A DNA stretch of 64,000 nucleotides from Bacteroidales bacterium UBA1215 (GCA_002309475.1 DBXJ01000034.1:1-64000), one strand, 5' to 3'; counted from the stretch's first letter, positions 49,664 to 58,997 are shown. The notes: generated by a model from the sequence alone, not told the origin. Made by a program: numbers and translations.

Positions 49664-49696
49664 AATGCACATCTCGTTAAGAGATGTGCATTTTTT
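49664..49696 (+). terminator. Intrinsic terminator after glnA
   Basis: AATGCACATCTC and GAGATGTGCATT form a perfect 12-bp stem with a GTTAA loop and a T6 run. Confidence 0.88.
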
Positions 49697-49711
49697 AATT
49701 AAAAGACACTC

Positions 49712-50362
49712 GTGTTTCTATCATTTTTAGAAGGATTGTTGTTAGGATTGCCCTTTGTCATTGTCATTGGGCCGGCTTTTTTTGCAATTTTGCAAACAAG
49801 CATGAACAAAGGATTCTATTCCGGCATGCAATTAGCCATCGGCATTGCCTTAAGCGATAGTTTGCTTATGTTTGGATGCTATTTCGGCTTGATGCGATTT
49901 TTTGCCAACGACACTTTCCAAATCATAATAGGATTTTTAGGAACTGCTGTTTTAATGATATATGGCATCTATCTTTTTCTCCGGACAAAACTTCCACAAA
50001 CAAAAAATGACATAGAAATTCCGCTCCCTCTGAAAATCAAATGGGGAGACGTATTTACTCAAATCGGCAAAGGATTCTTTCTCAATATTATGAATCCATT
50101 TTTGTGGATGATGTGGCTGGCGATTGTTGTTTCTGCTACCAGTAATCGAACAACTGCTAATGCAGTAATATTTCTTATCGGTATAGAAATCATGATATTT
50201 TCAACCGATACCTTGAAATCTTATTTCGCCAACAAAATTTCCCACCTGCTTTCTCCCAAACTAATCTTCTATAGCAACAAAGTGGTGGGAGGATTGTTGA
50301 TGTTGTTTTCAGTGATATTGTGTGTCCGCACAATAGGGCATTTTATTTTCCACCTATTTTAA
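49712..50362 (+). CDS. LysE family exporter
   Basis: A 216-residue polytopic protein with five to six spans and the LysE/RhtB pattern: LEGLLLGLPFVIVIGPAFFAILQTSMNKGFYSG at the start (core VIGPAFFAILQTSMNKG), IGFLGTAVLMIYGIYLFLRT, FFLNIMNPFLWMMWLAI. These proteins export amino acids or related small compounds. The start is GTG 49712, the only possible start between the upstream in-frame TAA (49700) and the first span. The rhomboid gene follows after 9 bp. Confidence 0.87.
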   Translation: MFLSFLEGLLLGLPFVIVIGPAFFAILQTSMNKGFYSGMQLAIGIALSDSLLMFGCYFGLMRFFANDTFQIIIGFLGTAVLMIYGIYLFLRTKLPQTKNDIEIPLPLKIKWGDVFTQIGKGFFLNIMNPFLWMMWLAIVVSATSNRTTANAVIFLIGIEIMIFSTDTLKSYFANKISHLLSPKLIFYSNKVVGGLLMLFSVILCVRTIGHFIFHLF

Positions 50363-50371
50363 TCCATCTGC

Positions 50372-50983
50372 ATGAGCATCAACTTTTTCATTATCATCAT
50401 CACTTGTGCTGTTTCTATCATTTCTTTTCGACAAGCATCATGGTTCAACCGCTTGTGTTTTAGTCCGACAGCCATCGTTCAATATAATCAATGGGATAGA
50501 ATGATTTCCTATGGATTTGTACATGCTAATTGGTCTCACTTGCTTATTAATATGTTTGTTCTTTATATGTTTGGTTCTATTGTAGAAGATACTTACTGCT
50601 ACTTGTGGGACAACTGGGGAAAATTTATGTATCTAATTCTTTATCTTTCTGCCATTATAGTTTCCACATTACCGGATTTTATCAAACACAAAGAAGACTA
50701 CAACTACATCGCTATTGGGGCTTCAGGAGCTACCTCTGCCATTGTATTCGCATCCATTTTGCTTTTCCCGACACAAAAATTATATCTTTTCTTTATTCCC
50801 ATCGGCATTCCAGCTGTTATTTTCGGCATCGGATATCTCGCCTATTCCGCCTATATGAACAAACACGGACAAGACAACATCGGCCACAACACACATTTTT
50901 GGGGTGGCATTTATGGATTTGTTTTCAGTTTGATTTTCAAACCTCAACTTTTCATCGAATTTTTAGATAAAATATTCCACTAA
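50372..50983 (+). CDS. Rhomboid family intramembrane serine protease
   Basis: A 203-residue protein with six spans. It has the conserved N-terminal part WDRMISYGFVHANWSHLLINMFVLYMFG (HxNxxHLLxNM type), the active-site GASGATSA (Ser near residue 118) and the second catalytic His in HNTHFWGGIYG. Rhomboids cleave single-span membrane proteins in the bilayer. It sits just downstream of the LysE exporter, and its last 4 bp overlap the convergent porin gene. Confidence 0.92.
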   Translation: MSINFFIIIITCAVSIISFRQASWFNRLCFSPTAIVQYNQWDRMISYGFVHANWSHLLINMFVLYMFGSIVEDTYCYLWDNWGKFMYLILYLSAIIVSTLPDFIKHKEDYNYIAIGASGATSAIVFASILLFPTQKLYLFFIPIGIPAVIFGIGYLAYSAYMNKHGQDNIGHNTHFWGGIYGFVFSLIFKPQLFIEFLDKIFH

Positions 50984-52899
50984 TCGTGGAATCGCCATGC
51001 AATGCCTACGGCAAAACCCATATCTTTGCTGGGATAATGTGGTGTAAAATAATAATTTCTTCCAAACAAACCCGCCCAAGCATGTGTCCATTTAGCTTGT
51101 AAAACAAATCGATTTATTTTTGCTTTCAAAAATACATCTAAATAACCATAATTGCCAACTTTAGTATCCGATTGAAGATAAAATTGTTGCAAAGCCGGAT
51201 TGTATGCATCGGCATAGTAAGATGTATTGTACAAGAAATCCAAACCTAACACCACAAATAATTTTTCCTCTAATTTCTTTTTGCAGAAATAAAACCCGTA
51301 AAACATCGTTTGTCTGGTGGCAAAAACAGGAATGTGCAACTGCTTGTTGTCACAATATTGCAGATACATATTTGCCGTCCAGCCAAAACCTTTGATAGTA
51401 AACGGAATATATGCTGCCAATTGATAAACATTGGTCAATTTGTCCATCTGCATTACCTTGCTTTTTTCTTGAAAAACAGTGTAATGATTCAACATATAAT
51501 AATTTGCACTAATCTCATAGGACAAATATTTCCATTTAACATCAACAAGGAAGTTTTGCTGCTTTTTTAAATGATTGTTCCACAAATAATTGTTGGATAA
51601 ATAATGCGAAAAAATATAATCGGGTGAAAAATTATAAAATTTCACATCTGTCTCTATGGTATGTTGCCATGTATGTTGCTTGCCAATATCCAGACATACA
51701 TTTCCTTCAACCGTTACATCTCCTGCATTGTAGCCGTTGATAGTAAAATACGCATCTGCAGCTATTTCTAAACGACCAAACAATCTTGTCTGTATGGTGG
51801 CAAATGGAGTGAATTGGTTGTCTAAAAATCGACCGGTGGTATCATATACCATATTCAAAGAATGATTGACACCTGCCGCTAAATGAAGAAAATACGGTTT
51901 TTCAATAATGGTATCTTCAGGCATATAACTTGACCAATAGACACTGTTTTTCAACTGACGAAAACGAATGCGGGTGTAGGTGGTATCATTATTAAATAAA
52001 TGATAATCATAAAAATCGGTTGCCGACACTTCATCGTCATGAAAAATATATCTTGTAGCATGATAGTCCAAATCGTGAACTATATAACCGACATTCACCT
52101 TTCTTTTATCTTCTTTTGCATTAGGAGAAATGGATAAATAATGCCTTAAAAAAATATGATTGTCCATTGTATTATTTTCTGCAGTCGTAAAATGAACATC
52201 TAACAGACGCACATTTTTTTTCGCAGCAAAGGCAGTATCGTACAAAATACCTCCGTTTTCACCCAACTTCATCATTGTAAAAGAATAATATAGTTTTATA
52301 CCATATCGTCGATTGGGCATCACATAGTCTAAACCCACACCAACATTGACATCTCTTAATGCTTGATTGACATAGCGACCTTCTGCTAAGATAGTTTCCA
52401 AACCTGCATTCAATGTCAGACCTTCGTAAATATGTTGTGCATGAGTAGCCGAAAAGTGATTTTCTTTTCCGGAAGCAAAATCGTATGATAAATTGGTATA
52501 AACTGTCGGCAATGAATAAATTTTCCAATTTTCAAACGTCCTCAAATAACTATCATAAGGCAATTGTTTATACTGAAAGCCATGTTTACGAGAAAAATTA
52601 AAATTCATTGCTTTTTGTGCCTGTCCAAAACAACCTAAAGTAGCATAAAGATGATGACTATTTAAGGAAATATCTTCACAATAAGCATTCAATACTGATG
52701 TATCTATCAATTGCAAATCCTTACATTTGGCAATAGAAGTATTGAGATAATAAAAATAGGCAGGAGCATAATTCAAACCTCCTTCTTTATCCATCGTAGC
52801 GGTAGTGTCTTCGTTTGTTGTTTCCTGAGCAAACAAATTGCCACTGCCTATCATCAAAATGGACAACACAAAAAATGCTCTTACATATTTTACAAACAT
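50980..52899 (-). CDS. Putative outer membrane porin (Porin_10 type)
   Basis: A 639-residue outer membrane protein. It has a signal peptide (MFVKYVRAFFVLSILMIGSGNLFA), a short acidic linker, then alternating aromatic-rich beta strands to the end, finishing in GIAWRFHD. Segments such as TNLSYDFASGKENHFSATHAQ, GLDYVMPNRRYGIKLYYSF and FGRLEIAADAYFTINGYNAGDVTVEG fit the Bacteroidetes putative-porin family PF14121. The ATG at 52899 follows the promoter box by only four bases, so the mRNA may be leaderless. Cargo unknown. Confidence 0.82.
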   Translation of the reverse strand: MFVKYVRAFFVLSILMIGSGNLFAQETTNEDTTATMDKEGGLNYAPAYFYYLNTSIAKCKDLQLIDTSVLNAYCEDISLNSHHLYATLGCFGQAQKAMNFNFSRKHGFQYKQLPYDSYLRTFENWKIYSLPTVYTNLSYDFASGKENHFSATHAQHIYEGLTLNAGLETILAEGRYVNQALRDVNVGVGLDYVMPNRRYGIKLYYSFTMMKLGENGGILYDTAFAAKKNVRLLDVHFTTAENNTMDNHIFLRHYLSISPNAKEDKRKVNVGYIVHDLDYHATRYIFHDDEVSATDFYDYHLFNNDTTYTRIRFRQLKNSVYWSSYMPEDTIIEKPYFLHLAAGVNHSLNMVYDTTGRFLDNQFTPFATIQTRLFGRLEIAADAYFTINGYNAGDVTVEGNVCLDIGKQHTWQHTIETDVKFYNFSPDYIFSHYLSNNYLWNNHLKKQQNFLVDVKWKYLSYEISANYYMLNHYTVFQEKSKVMQMDKLTNVYQLAAYIPFTIKGFGWTANMYLQYCDNKQLHIPVFATRQTMFYGFYFCKKKLEEKLFVVLGLDFLYNTSYYADAYNPALQQFYLQSDTKVGNYGYLDVFLKAKINRFVLQAKWTHAWAGLFGRNYYFTPHYPSKDMGFAVGIAWRFHD

Positions 52900-52903
52900 G
52901 TTG

Positions 52904-52911
52904 CAAAGATA
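52904..52911 (-). promoter_or_regulatory. -7 box directly before the porin start codon
   Basis: Minus-strand TATCTTTG. It ends 4 bases before ATG 52899, so transcription would begin at or next to the start codon. Confidence 0.6.
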
Positions 52912-52999
52912 ACATTTTTTTGCCTAACTTTTTTCAATTGCAACTTTTAAGCAATTTTTTATTTTCATTTTCGTTTTTTACATTAAATATTTATTCAAA

Positions 53000-53629
53000 A
53001 TGGTGGAAATAGATACAAATTTGGCAGATTATATCAATAAAAATATTATTCCGCAATATGCTCATTTTGACCATGCTCACAATCTTGACCATGTTCAAAC
53101 AGTTATCAAAACAAGTTTAGAATTGGCAGCTCACTACCAAGTAAATATCAATATGGTGTTTACTATTGCCGCCTATCACGATTTAGGCATTGCCATTGAC
53201 CGCGATACACATCATATTGAATCGGGAAAAATTCTTTTAGCCGACAACAATCTTAAAAAATGGTTTTCAGAAGAGAAAATCGGCATCATGAAAGAAGCCG
53301 TTGAAGACCATCGAGCCTCATCTAAAACAGCCCCTCGAAGCATTTACGGAAAAATTGTCGCAGAAGCCGATAGGGATATTTCCACACACAAGATTTTGCT
53401 TCGCACCATTCAATTCGGCTTGGACAAATATCCTAACGAAAGCAAAGAATTTCATTATCAACGATTTCTACAACATTTGAACGAAAAATACGCCGAAGGC
53501 GGCTATTTAAAATTATGGATACCATATTCCGACAATGCCGCCAATTTGAAAAAATTGCAAATGCTGATAAAAGATAAAAATCGACTTAGACAAGCATTTG
53601 AAAAAATTTTCACTAAAATTCATCCATAA
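53000..53629 (+). CDS. HD domain phosphohydrolase-like protein
   Basis: A 209-residue cytoplasmic protein of the HD superfamily: HFDHAHNLDHVQTVIKTS (first His and HD-like pair), IAAYHDLGIAIDRDTHHIESG (HD motif, then HHIESG) and VEDHRASSK, then EADRDIS as the final Asp. All metal ligands of the HD fold seem present. The TxHHIESGKILL layout is found in phosphohydrolases acting on nucleotides or small phosphates, but I cannot assign a substrate. A bidirectional terminator follows. Confidence 0.85.
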   Translation: MVEIDTNLADYINKNIIPQYAHFDHAHNLDHVQTVIKTSLELAAHYQVNINMVFTIAAYHDLGIAIDRDTHHIESGKILLADNNLKKWFSEEKIGIMKEAVEDHRASSKTAPRSIYGKIVAEADRDISTHKILLRTIQFGLDKYPNESKEFHYQRFLQHLNEKYAEGGYLKLWIPYSDNAANLKKLQMLIKDKNRLRQAFEKIFTKIHP

Positions 53630-53630
53630 A

Positions 53631-53658
53631 AAAAAGCAGCGAAAATCGCTGCTTTTTT
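53631..53658. terminator. Bidirectional terminator between the HD and PorE-like genes
   Basis: AGCAGCGA (53635-53642) and TCGCTGCT (53646-53653) pair around AAA, with A and T runs on both sides. Confidence 0.88.
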
Positions 53659-53674
53659 TTTACATTAATATTTA

Positions 53675-56197
53675 TTATTTCTTATCGAAGATAAGTTTTT
53701 GATTTGCCTTATCGATTCTATAAGTACCGAAGTTGTCTTCAAATGTTTCTCTTCCGATTACTACAGGAACTTTTTGTCCTTTTACAACCGTCATTTCCAC
53801 ATTTTCCATCACATCATCGCTAATACGTAAAGTTTGTAGATAAACTTTCACGCCATCAATGATAGTACCATCTTCAGCTACAATAGCCTTTTCTCCCAAT
53901 TCAAAGTCACCTACAGTGATAATAGCTTCTTTCAAAAATGCCATGGCTTGATCGTATGAAATAGTCATTTTTTCACCTTTAGGTTCCAATAAGAATTTCA
54001 TTGTTTTGCTATTCAAATAGCAAGTACCATAAGTTAAGTCTTCATCTGTCTCAACCGGAATAGAAACTTCTGTTACGATATTGACAATGGATGCTCCGCC
54101 GTCTTCTACTGCATCTACATGTCCTTTTGGAACATAATCGTCTCTTAGAATCATAAATTCAGTACGACGATTCAAATCGTGAGCGGCTTCTTGGTCTTTC
54201 TTCGGCAAACTCAAGATGAAAGCACTATCCAAAACAGTTCCTTTTTTGAAAGTAATACCTCTTGATACTTTATCTTTTTCCAAAACGCGAGGTACTTTTT
54301 CACCATAACCTTTTGCTACCAAACGGTCAGGATCTATACCCGATTCTATCAAGAAACGTACGCAAGATTCTGCACGACGTTGTGACAAGGTATCATTGGT
54401 CATTGGAATAGGTCTAAAGTCGGTGTGAGAACGCAACTCAATAACCAAAGTCGGGTTATCTTGCATAATCTTCAACAAACCACGCAAAGAATCTTCATAT
54501 TGCGGTTTCAAATCCCATTTTGCCAAATCGTACAAAATATCAGGCAAAACAACCGGTTCTTTCGGAATAGGATTGATTAAGAAATCATGACGCAAGTCTT
54601 TATTTTCGGTTAATCCTACTGTGGTTTCTCTACCTTTACAATTATCATTTTCATAATAACCGCTCTTTTGCACCAACAAATCATAAGTCAATTCACCCAA
54701 AACTTTTGTTTTGTCAAAACTATAATAACCTTTTACATCGGTAGTGGTTTTATAAGAAACTCCATTTGATGCAGTTAGAGTAACTGTTGCTCCGTCAACA
54801 TATTGTCTAGTAACGCTATCTCTTACATAACCGGAAATGGTGAAAACCAACGGGCGGAGTTTAAATGTCCAAATATCATCCATTCCTTTGCCACCGGCAC
54901 GATTAGAGGTGAAATATCCTTTTTCTACAAAAGGAAATCCTGATGCAGGATCTATTACATTGGAATGGTCGAAAATAATACCATAGTCATCTGCTTCGGA
55001 ATTGATAGGATATTTTAAATTTTCCGGAGTAGTCCACTCTCCATTGACTTTTTTAGTTCTAAAAATATCATAACCACCTAAACCGACATGTCCTTTGGAA
55101 GAGAAATATAAAGTGGAATCATTTTCCAAAGATGGGAACATTTCGTGGTCTCCACTATTGACAACAGTACCTAAGTTAACAGGATTTTCAAATGGTTTGC
55201 TTTTTTTACTACGAGAAATAGACCATAAATCGTAACCGCCATTTGTTCCCGGCATATCCGAAACAAATATCAACTCTAATTCATCGCTGGAAATACAAGG
55301 ATGAACATAGTCGAATGAATCCGGACCTATTTTTATTTCTGTAGGTGCACCCCAAGATTTTCCTTTTTTAGTAACTTGATACAATTTACAATAAGAAAGA
55401 GTCTTTTTTTCGTTAGGACAACGAGTAAAATACATAGTTGTTCCTTTAGGATTGAAAGTGGCTTCACCTTCGTTGGCATCCGAATTGACAATATTTTCTT
55501 TATCTAACAAAACAGGAGTAGTCCATTCCCCCGGAAAATCTACCAATTTGCTTTTTGGTTTGGTAGTGCTATATAAATCTGAAAATGCCTGACCTGACCA
55601 TACATCCATATTTTTACCGGTACTACCTTCTCGAGAAGAAGTAAATACTATTTGATTTTCTTTAGTAGGAAGCCCCCATGCCGGAGACCAATCACTTTGA
55701 GCAGTATTCCATTTTTTCATGTTCTCCACCTCATGACGAGTTGGATTATTAATCCACTGCGGAGCTACTTTACAAGATTCTATTCTAGATTCTACTCTCG
55801 GATCTTTTGGACGCAATTTCTGATATTTTTCATAATACTTCAAAGCGGTCGGATAATCCTTTTTAATTCTATAAATATCTGCTAAACGCAAGAAAATAAG
55901 CGGATTGTCTTTTTGATAATTGACTTTTTCCAAACGCAAATATTGTTGCTCTGCTTTTTTCAAATCTCCGCTCATGGAATAGCATTCTGCCATACGGAAC
56001 ATAATACGGCGTTTTTCAACCGGATTCTTCTTAACTTTTCCGTATGCTTTTTTATATAATTCCGCTGCTTCTGTGTATTGAAACGTTGCAAACGCTTTGT
56101 CAGCTTCGGCAGATGGAGATTTTTGAGCAAATGCTGAAATATTGATTATCAGCATCATGGCAAACAAATAACCTAACTTTCGTAATCCTTTAATCAT
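53675..56197 (-). CDS. PorE-like OmpA family protein with C-terminal retropepsin-like domain
   Basis: An 840-residue envelope protein. In order: signal peptide (to about 24); TPR region (30-145); five-bladed PD40-type propeller (150-440; GEATFNPKGTTMYFTRC, HPCISSDELELIFVSD, MFPSLENDSTLYFSS, GYFTSNRAGGKGMDDIWTF); a carboxypeptidase-regulatory-like domain (455-535); an OmpA peptidoglycan-binding domain (550-690; IELRSHTDFRP, LSQRRAESCVRFL, LNRRTEF). This matches PorE of Porphyromonas, which tethers the type IX secretion machine to peptidoglycan. Unusually it continues for about 115 residues with a pattern like retropepsins (MKFLLEPKGEKMTISYDQA, MENVEMTVVKGQKVPVVIG, FGTYRIDKANQKLIF) but with EPK where the catalytic DTG should be. 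Single gene, strong terminator. Confidence 0.85.
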   Translation of the reverse strand: MIKGLRKLGYLFAMMLIINISAFAQKSPSAEADKAFATFQYTEAAELYKKAYGKVKKNPVEKRRIMFRMAECYSMSGDLKKAEQQYLRLEKVNYQKDNPLIFLRLADIYRIKKDYPTALKYYEKYQKLRPKDPRVESRIESCKVAPQWINNPTRHEVENMKKWNTAQSDWSPAWGLPTKENQIVFTSSREGSTGKNMDVWSGQAFSDLYSTTKPKSKLVDFPGEWTTPVLLDKENIVNSDANEGEATFNPKGTTMYFTRCPNEKKTLSYCKLYQVTKKGKSWGAPTEIKIGPDSFDYVHPCISSDELELIFVSDMPGTNGGYDLWSISRSKKSKPFENPVNLGTVVNSGDHEMFPSLENDSTLYFSSKGHVGLGGYDIFRTKKVNGEWTTPENLKYPINSEADDYGIIFDHSNVIDPASGFPFVEKGYFTSNRAGGKGMDDIWTFKLRPLVFTISGYVRDSVTRQYVDGATVTLTASNGVSYKTTTDVKGYYSFDKTKVLGELTYDLLVQKSGYYENDNCKGRETTVGLTENKDLRHDFLINPIPKEPVVLPDILYDLAKWDLKPQYEDSLRGLLKIMQDNPTLVIELRSHTDFRPIPMTNDTLSQRRAESCVRFLIESGIDPDRLVAKGYGEKVPRVLEKDKVSRGITFKKGTVLDSAFILSLPKKDQEAAHDLNRRTEFMILRDDYVPKGHVDAVEDGGASIVNIVTEVSIPVETDEDLTYGTCYLNSKTMKFLLEPKGEKMTISYDQAMAFLKEAIITVGDFELGEKAIVAEDGTIIDGVKVYLQTLRISDDVMENVEMTVVKGQKVPVVIGRETFEDNFGTYRIDKANQKLIFDKK

Positions 56198-56304
56198 ATT
56201 TTTAATACGTAAAATTTCAATTTGCTAAAATACTAAAAAAATCAATATCAATCAACTTTTCGTCGATGTTTTTTTTATTTTAAAACAAGCAACTGATTTT
56301 CAAC

Positions 56305-56336
56305 AAATAAAAAAGCCGTAACAGAAAGTTACGGCT
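56305..56336 (-). terminator. Intrinsic terminator after ptb
   Basis: AGCCGTAAC (56314-56322) and GTTACGGCT (56328-56336) pair around AGAAA. On the minus strand a T run follows. Confidence 0.82.
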
Positions 56337-56374
56337 GTAAAATGAATTAAAAAATACAAAATGATTTTCTATTA

Positions 56375-57286
56375 TTATTTTGCGGAAATTGCTGCCAAAG
56401 CAATAGAATACATCTTTGTTTTTGCAGAATCTCCACGTGAGGTAAGTACACAAGGCACTTTTGCACCGACTACCATACATCCCAATTCAGCTCCGCCGAA
56501 TTTGGTGCAAGCTTTATAGAACACGTTGCCGGATTCTATATTCGGGAATAACAAACAATCGGCATCACCTGCTACTTCACCTGTAAGTTTCTTAATTTGA
56601 GCACTTTCTTTATCTATGGCAACATCCAATGCTAAAGGACCATCTACCAAAGCTCCTTTTATCTGACCACGGTCTCCCATCTTAGAGATAATAGCGGCTT
56701 CTACACAAGCCGGCATGCCGGTAGATACTTGTTCGGTTGCAGCCAATACAGCTACTTTCGGTTTTTCTATTTGTAAGGATTTGGCAGTGCTAACCAAATA
56801 TCCCAATATGGCTTGTTTTTGCTTCATATCCGGAGCAGGAATAATTGCCACATCGCTTGCTATCAACAATTTGTGATATTTCGGTATTTGGAAAACAGCT
56901 ATATGAGTAAGCATATCGTTCTTTTTACCGGGCATCAAACCATTTTCTTTGTTTAAGATAGCTCGCATATATTTGTCAGTACTGAGCAAACCCTTCATCA
57001 ATATGTCGCCTTCACCTTTGTTGATAAGACTTACAGCTACGGTGCCGGCTTTGGTTTCATCGGCTTCTTGTACTATTTTGAATACCGATGCATCAAAGTT
57101 ATGTTCTTTACAAACATTTTTAATTGTTTCTTCATCGCCGACCAATGTAGCTTCTACTATACCTGCCTGTATGGCATTATACACAGCTTCTATGGTGTGA
57201 GCATCGTTAGCGTATGCTGCTACCAATCTTTTTTTACCTTTAGCTTTTACAACTTCTAAAAGTTGATCTAATTTAGTTATACTCAT
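56375..57286 (-). CDS. ptb: Phosphate butyryltransferase-like enzyme
   Basis: A 303-residue protein of the phosphate acetyl/butyryltransferase family, converting butyryl-CoA (or a branched acyl-CoA) and phosphate to acyl phosphate. Motifs are GDILMKGLLSTDKYMRAILNKENGL (core ILMKGLLST), LTHIAVFQIP, LIASDVAIIPAPDMKQK, ATEQVSTGMPACVEAA, GPLALDVAIDKESA and LFPNIESGNVFYKACTKFGGAELG. The ILMKGLLST and CLLFPNIESGNVFYK parts favour Ptb over Pta. A butyrate kinase usually lies next to it, but none is seen here; downstream is a terminator. frr lies 20 bp upstream. Confidence 0.87.
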   Translation of the reverse strand: MSITKLDQLLEVVKAKGKKRLVAAYANDAHTIEAVYNAIQAGIVEATLVGDEETIKNVCKEHNFDASVFKIVQEADETKAGTVAVSLINKGEGDILMKGLLSTDKYMRAILNKENGLMPGKKNDMLTHIAVFQIPKYHKLLIASDVAIIPAPDMKQKQAILGYLVSTAKSLQIEKPKVAVLAATEQVSTGMPACVEAAIISKMGDRGQIKGALVDGPLALDVAIDKESAQIKKLTGEVAGDADCLLFPNIESGNVFYKACTKFGGAELGCMVVGAKVPCVLTSRGDSAKTKMYSIALAAISAK

Positions 57287-57306
57287 TTCTTTTACTTAAT
57301 CTTATG

Positions 57307-57870
57307 TTAAACAGTCATTATTTCTTTCTCTTTCATGGCAAACAACTTGTCAATATCAGCAATAAAGGTATCGGTTGCTTTTTGGATGTCGTTTTCCAAC
57401 TTTTTGATTTCGTCTTCTGAAACGCCATTGTCTTTCAATTTTTTGGCTTGATCGTTGGCATTTCTACGAATGTTTCTTATATTGACTTTTGCTTGTTCGG
57501 TTTCTTGTTTTGTTCTTTTTACCAATTCTTTACGTCTTTCTTCCGTCAAAGTTGGCACTATTACACGGATTATTTCTCCATTATTTTGTGGATTGAAACC
57601 CAAATTGGCAGCCATTATCGCTTTTTCAATAGGTCCTATCATGCTTTTTTCCCAAGGTTGAATCAATATTTGCTTAGGATCCGGTGTGCCTATGCTTGCC
57701 ACTTGCTCAATAGGGGTCGGCGTACCATAATAATCTACTTTGACACCTTCCAACATTTTTGGATTAGCCTTGCCTGCTCTAATTTGCTCTAATTCTTTTT
57801 TCAAAAAGTTGAGTGAATTGGTCATATCATTTTTCATTTCACTCAAACATTCACTACTTGTTGTTACCAT
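57307..57870 (-). CDS. frr: Ribosome recycling factor
   Basis: Splits post-termination ribosomes with EF-G. The 187-residue protein is standard in length, with the three-helix bundle sequence SLNFLKKELEQIRAGKANPKML, VDYYGTPTPIEQVASIGTPDPK, IQPWEKSMIGPIEKAIMAANLGFNP and IRVIVPTLTEERRKELVK. It lies in the conserved pyrH-2TM-frr order. Confidence 0.97.
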   Translation of the reverse strand: MVTTSSECLSEMKNDMTNSLNFLKKELEQIRAGKANPKMLEGVKVDYYGTPTPIEQVASIGTPDPKQILIQPWEKSMIGPIEKAIMAANLGFNPQNNGEIIRVIVPTLTEERRKELVKRTKQETEQAKVNIRNIRRNANDQAKKLKDNGVSEDEIKKLENDIQKATDTFIADIDKLFAMKEKEIMTV

Positions 57871-57890
57871 AATATTTATTTGTTTTATAA

Positions 57891-58280
57891 TTATTCTTCA
57901 GCAAAAGGACCATCATTGCCTTGTGTTTCAACAGCTCCTGATTCCATTTGCTCTTGTTGTTCTTTCTCTTTTTCTTGTTGTTCTTTCTTACGCAATTTTC
58001 TCACCTCTTTGTCTACATAAGATTTTCCCCATTTGAATACCACCAAATAGTGAAAATAGACAATAATAAACCAAATAAGTGTCAATCCTGCACAAAATTT
58101 CAACATTGAACGACCTAAATCACTATCCTTGAACAGAAAAAAATACAATACCCAAAGCAATGCACATACTAAAATAAATATGGTGCAATGAATACGCATA
58201 TTGACTCTATTTTTTGCTTTTGCCCGCCTTTTTCTTTCTTCCGGTGTTTCCTCTTGAGGAATTTGATCAATTTCTGCCAT
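57891..58280 (-). CDS. 2TM-domain-like membrane protein between pyrH and frr
   Basis: A 129-residue protein with a charged N terminus (ETPEERKRRAKAKNR), two spans (about 31-50 and 60-82) and a long Glu/Lys/Gln-rich coiled C-terminal tail (KEQQEKEKEQQEQMES). IHCTIFILVCALLWVLYFF followed by WFIIVYFHYLVVFKWGK resembles the 2TM domain of small Bacteroidetes membrane proteins. The function is unknown. It is encoded 3 bp after pyrH and 20 bp before frr, so its expression is tied to translation and nucleotide genes. Confidence 0.75.
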   Translation of the reverse strand: MAEIDQIPQEETPEERKRRAKAKNRVNMRIHCTIFILVCALLWVLYFFLFKDSDLGRSMLKFCAGLTLIWFIIVYFHYLVVFKWGKSYVDKEVRKLRKKEQQEKEKEQQEQMESGAVETQGNDGPFAEE

Positions 58281-58283
58281 AGT

Positions 58284-58997
58284 TTATTCGTTTAAAATTT
58301 TTGTACCTACTTTTTCTCCATTTACCACTTTATATAAATTGCCTTGCGTATTCATATTGAATACTATTATAGGCATATTATTTTCTTTGCAAAGTGTAAA
58401 TGCCGTCAAATCCATAATATGAAGATTTCTTTCGTAAGCTTCATCAAAAGTAATTTCATCAAATTTCACTGCATCAGGACATGTTTCCGGATTTTTGTCA
58501 TATACACCATCCACTCTAGTACCTTTAAGCAATATATCTGCATGGATTTCTATAGCTCGCAAAGCACCTGCAGAATCAGTAGTAAAGAACGGATTGCCAG
58601 ACCCTCCGGCTATGATTACAACATTGCCTTGCTTCAAATAGTCCATAGCACGCCTGCTGCTCATTTTTTCACATACAGGGTCTATTGCCAAACCTCCTAA
58701 CACAACAGACTTTATTCCCAAAGATTCTAACATTCCTTGTAGAGCCATGCTATTGATAGTAGTAGCCAACATACCCATATAATCCCCTTGTACACGGTCG
58801 AATCCGTTTTTAGCACCTTGTAATCCGCGAAAGATATTTCCGCCACCGATTACAACTGCAATTTCCACTCCACAATCAACTGCAGATTTAATCTCTGTTG
58901 AAAAATAATTCAGCATTTCGGTATCTATACCGCTGCCGCTTTTTCCTGCCAAGGACTCTCCACTTATTTTTAATAAAATTCTTTTGTACTTTACCAT
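58284..58997 (-). CDS. pyrH: UMP kinase
   Basis: Phosphorylates UMP to UDP. The 237-residue protein has the amino-acid-kinase pattern: YKRILLKISGESLAG, VVIGGGNIFRG, DYMGMLATTINSMALQ, ILLKGTRVDGVYDKNP and FNMNTQGNLYKVVNGEKVGT. ATG 58997 gives MVKYKRILLK; the codon just upstream is TTG. It heads the pyrH-2TM-frr unit with a leader of about 70 nt. Confidence 0.97.
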   Translation of the reverse strand: MVKYKRILLKISGESLAGKSGSGIDTEMLNYFSTEIKSAVDCGVEIAVVIGGGNIFRGLQGAKNGFDRVQGDYMGMLATTINSMALQGMLESLGIKSVVLGGLAIDPVCEKMSSRRAMDYLKQGNVVIIAGGSGNPFFTTDSAGALRAIEIHADILLKGTRVDGVYDKNPETCPDAVKFDEITFDEAYERNLHIMDLTAFTLCKENNMPIIVFNMNTQGNLYKVVNGEKVGTKILNE

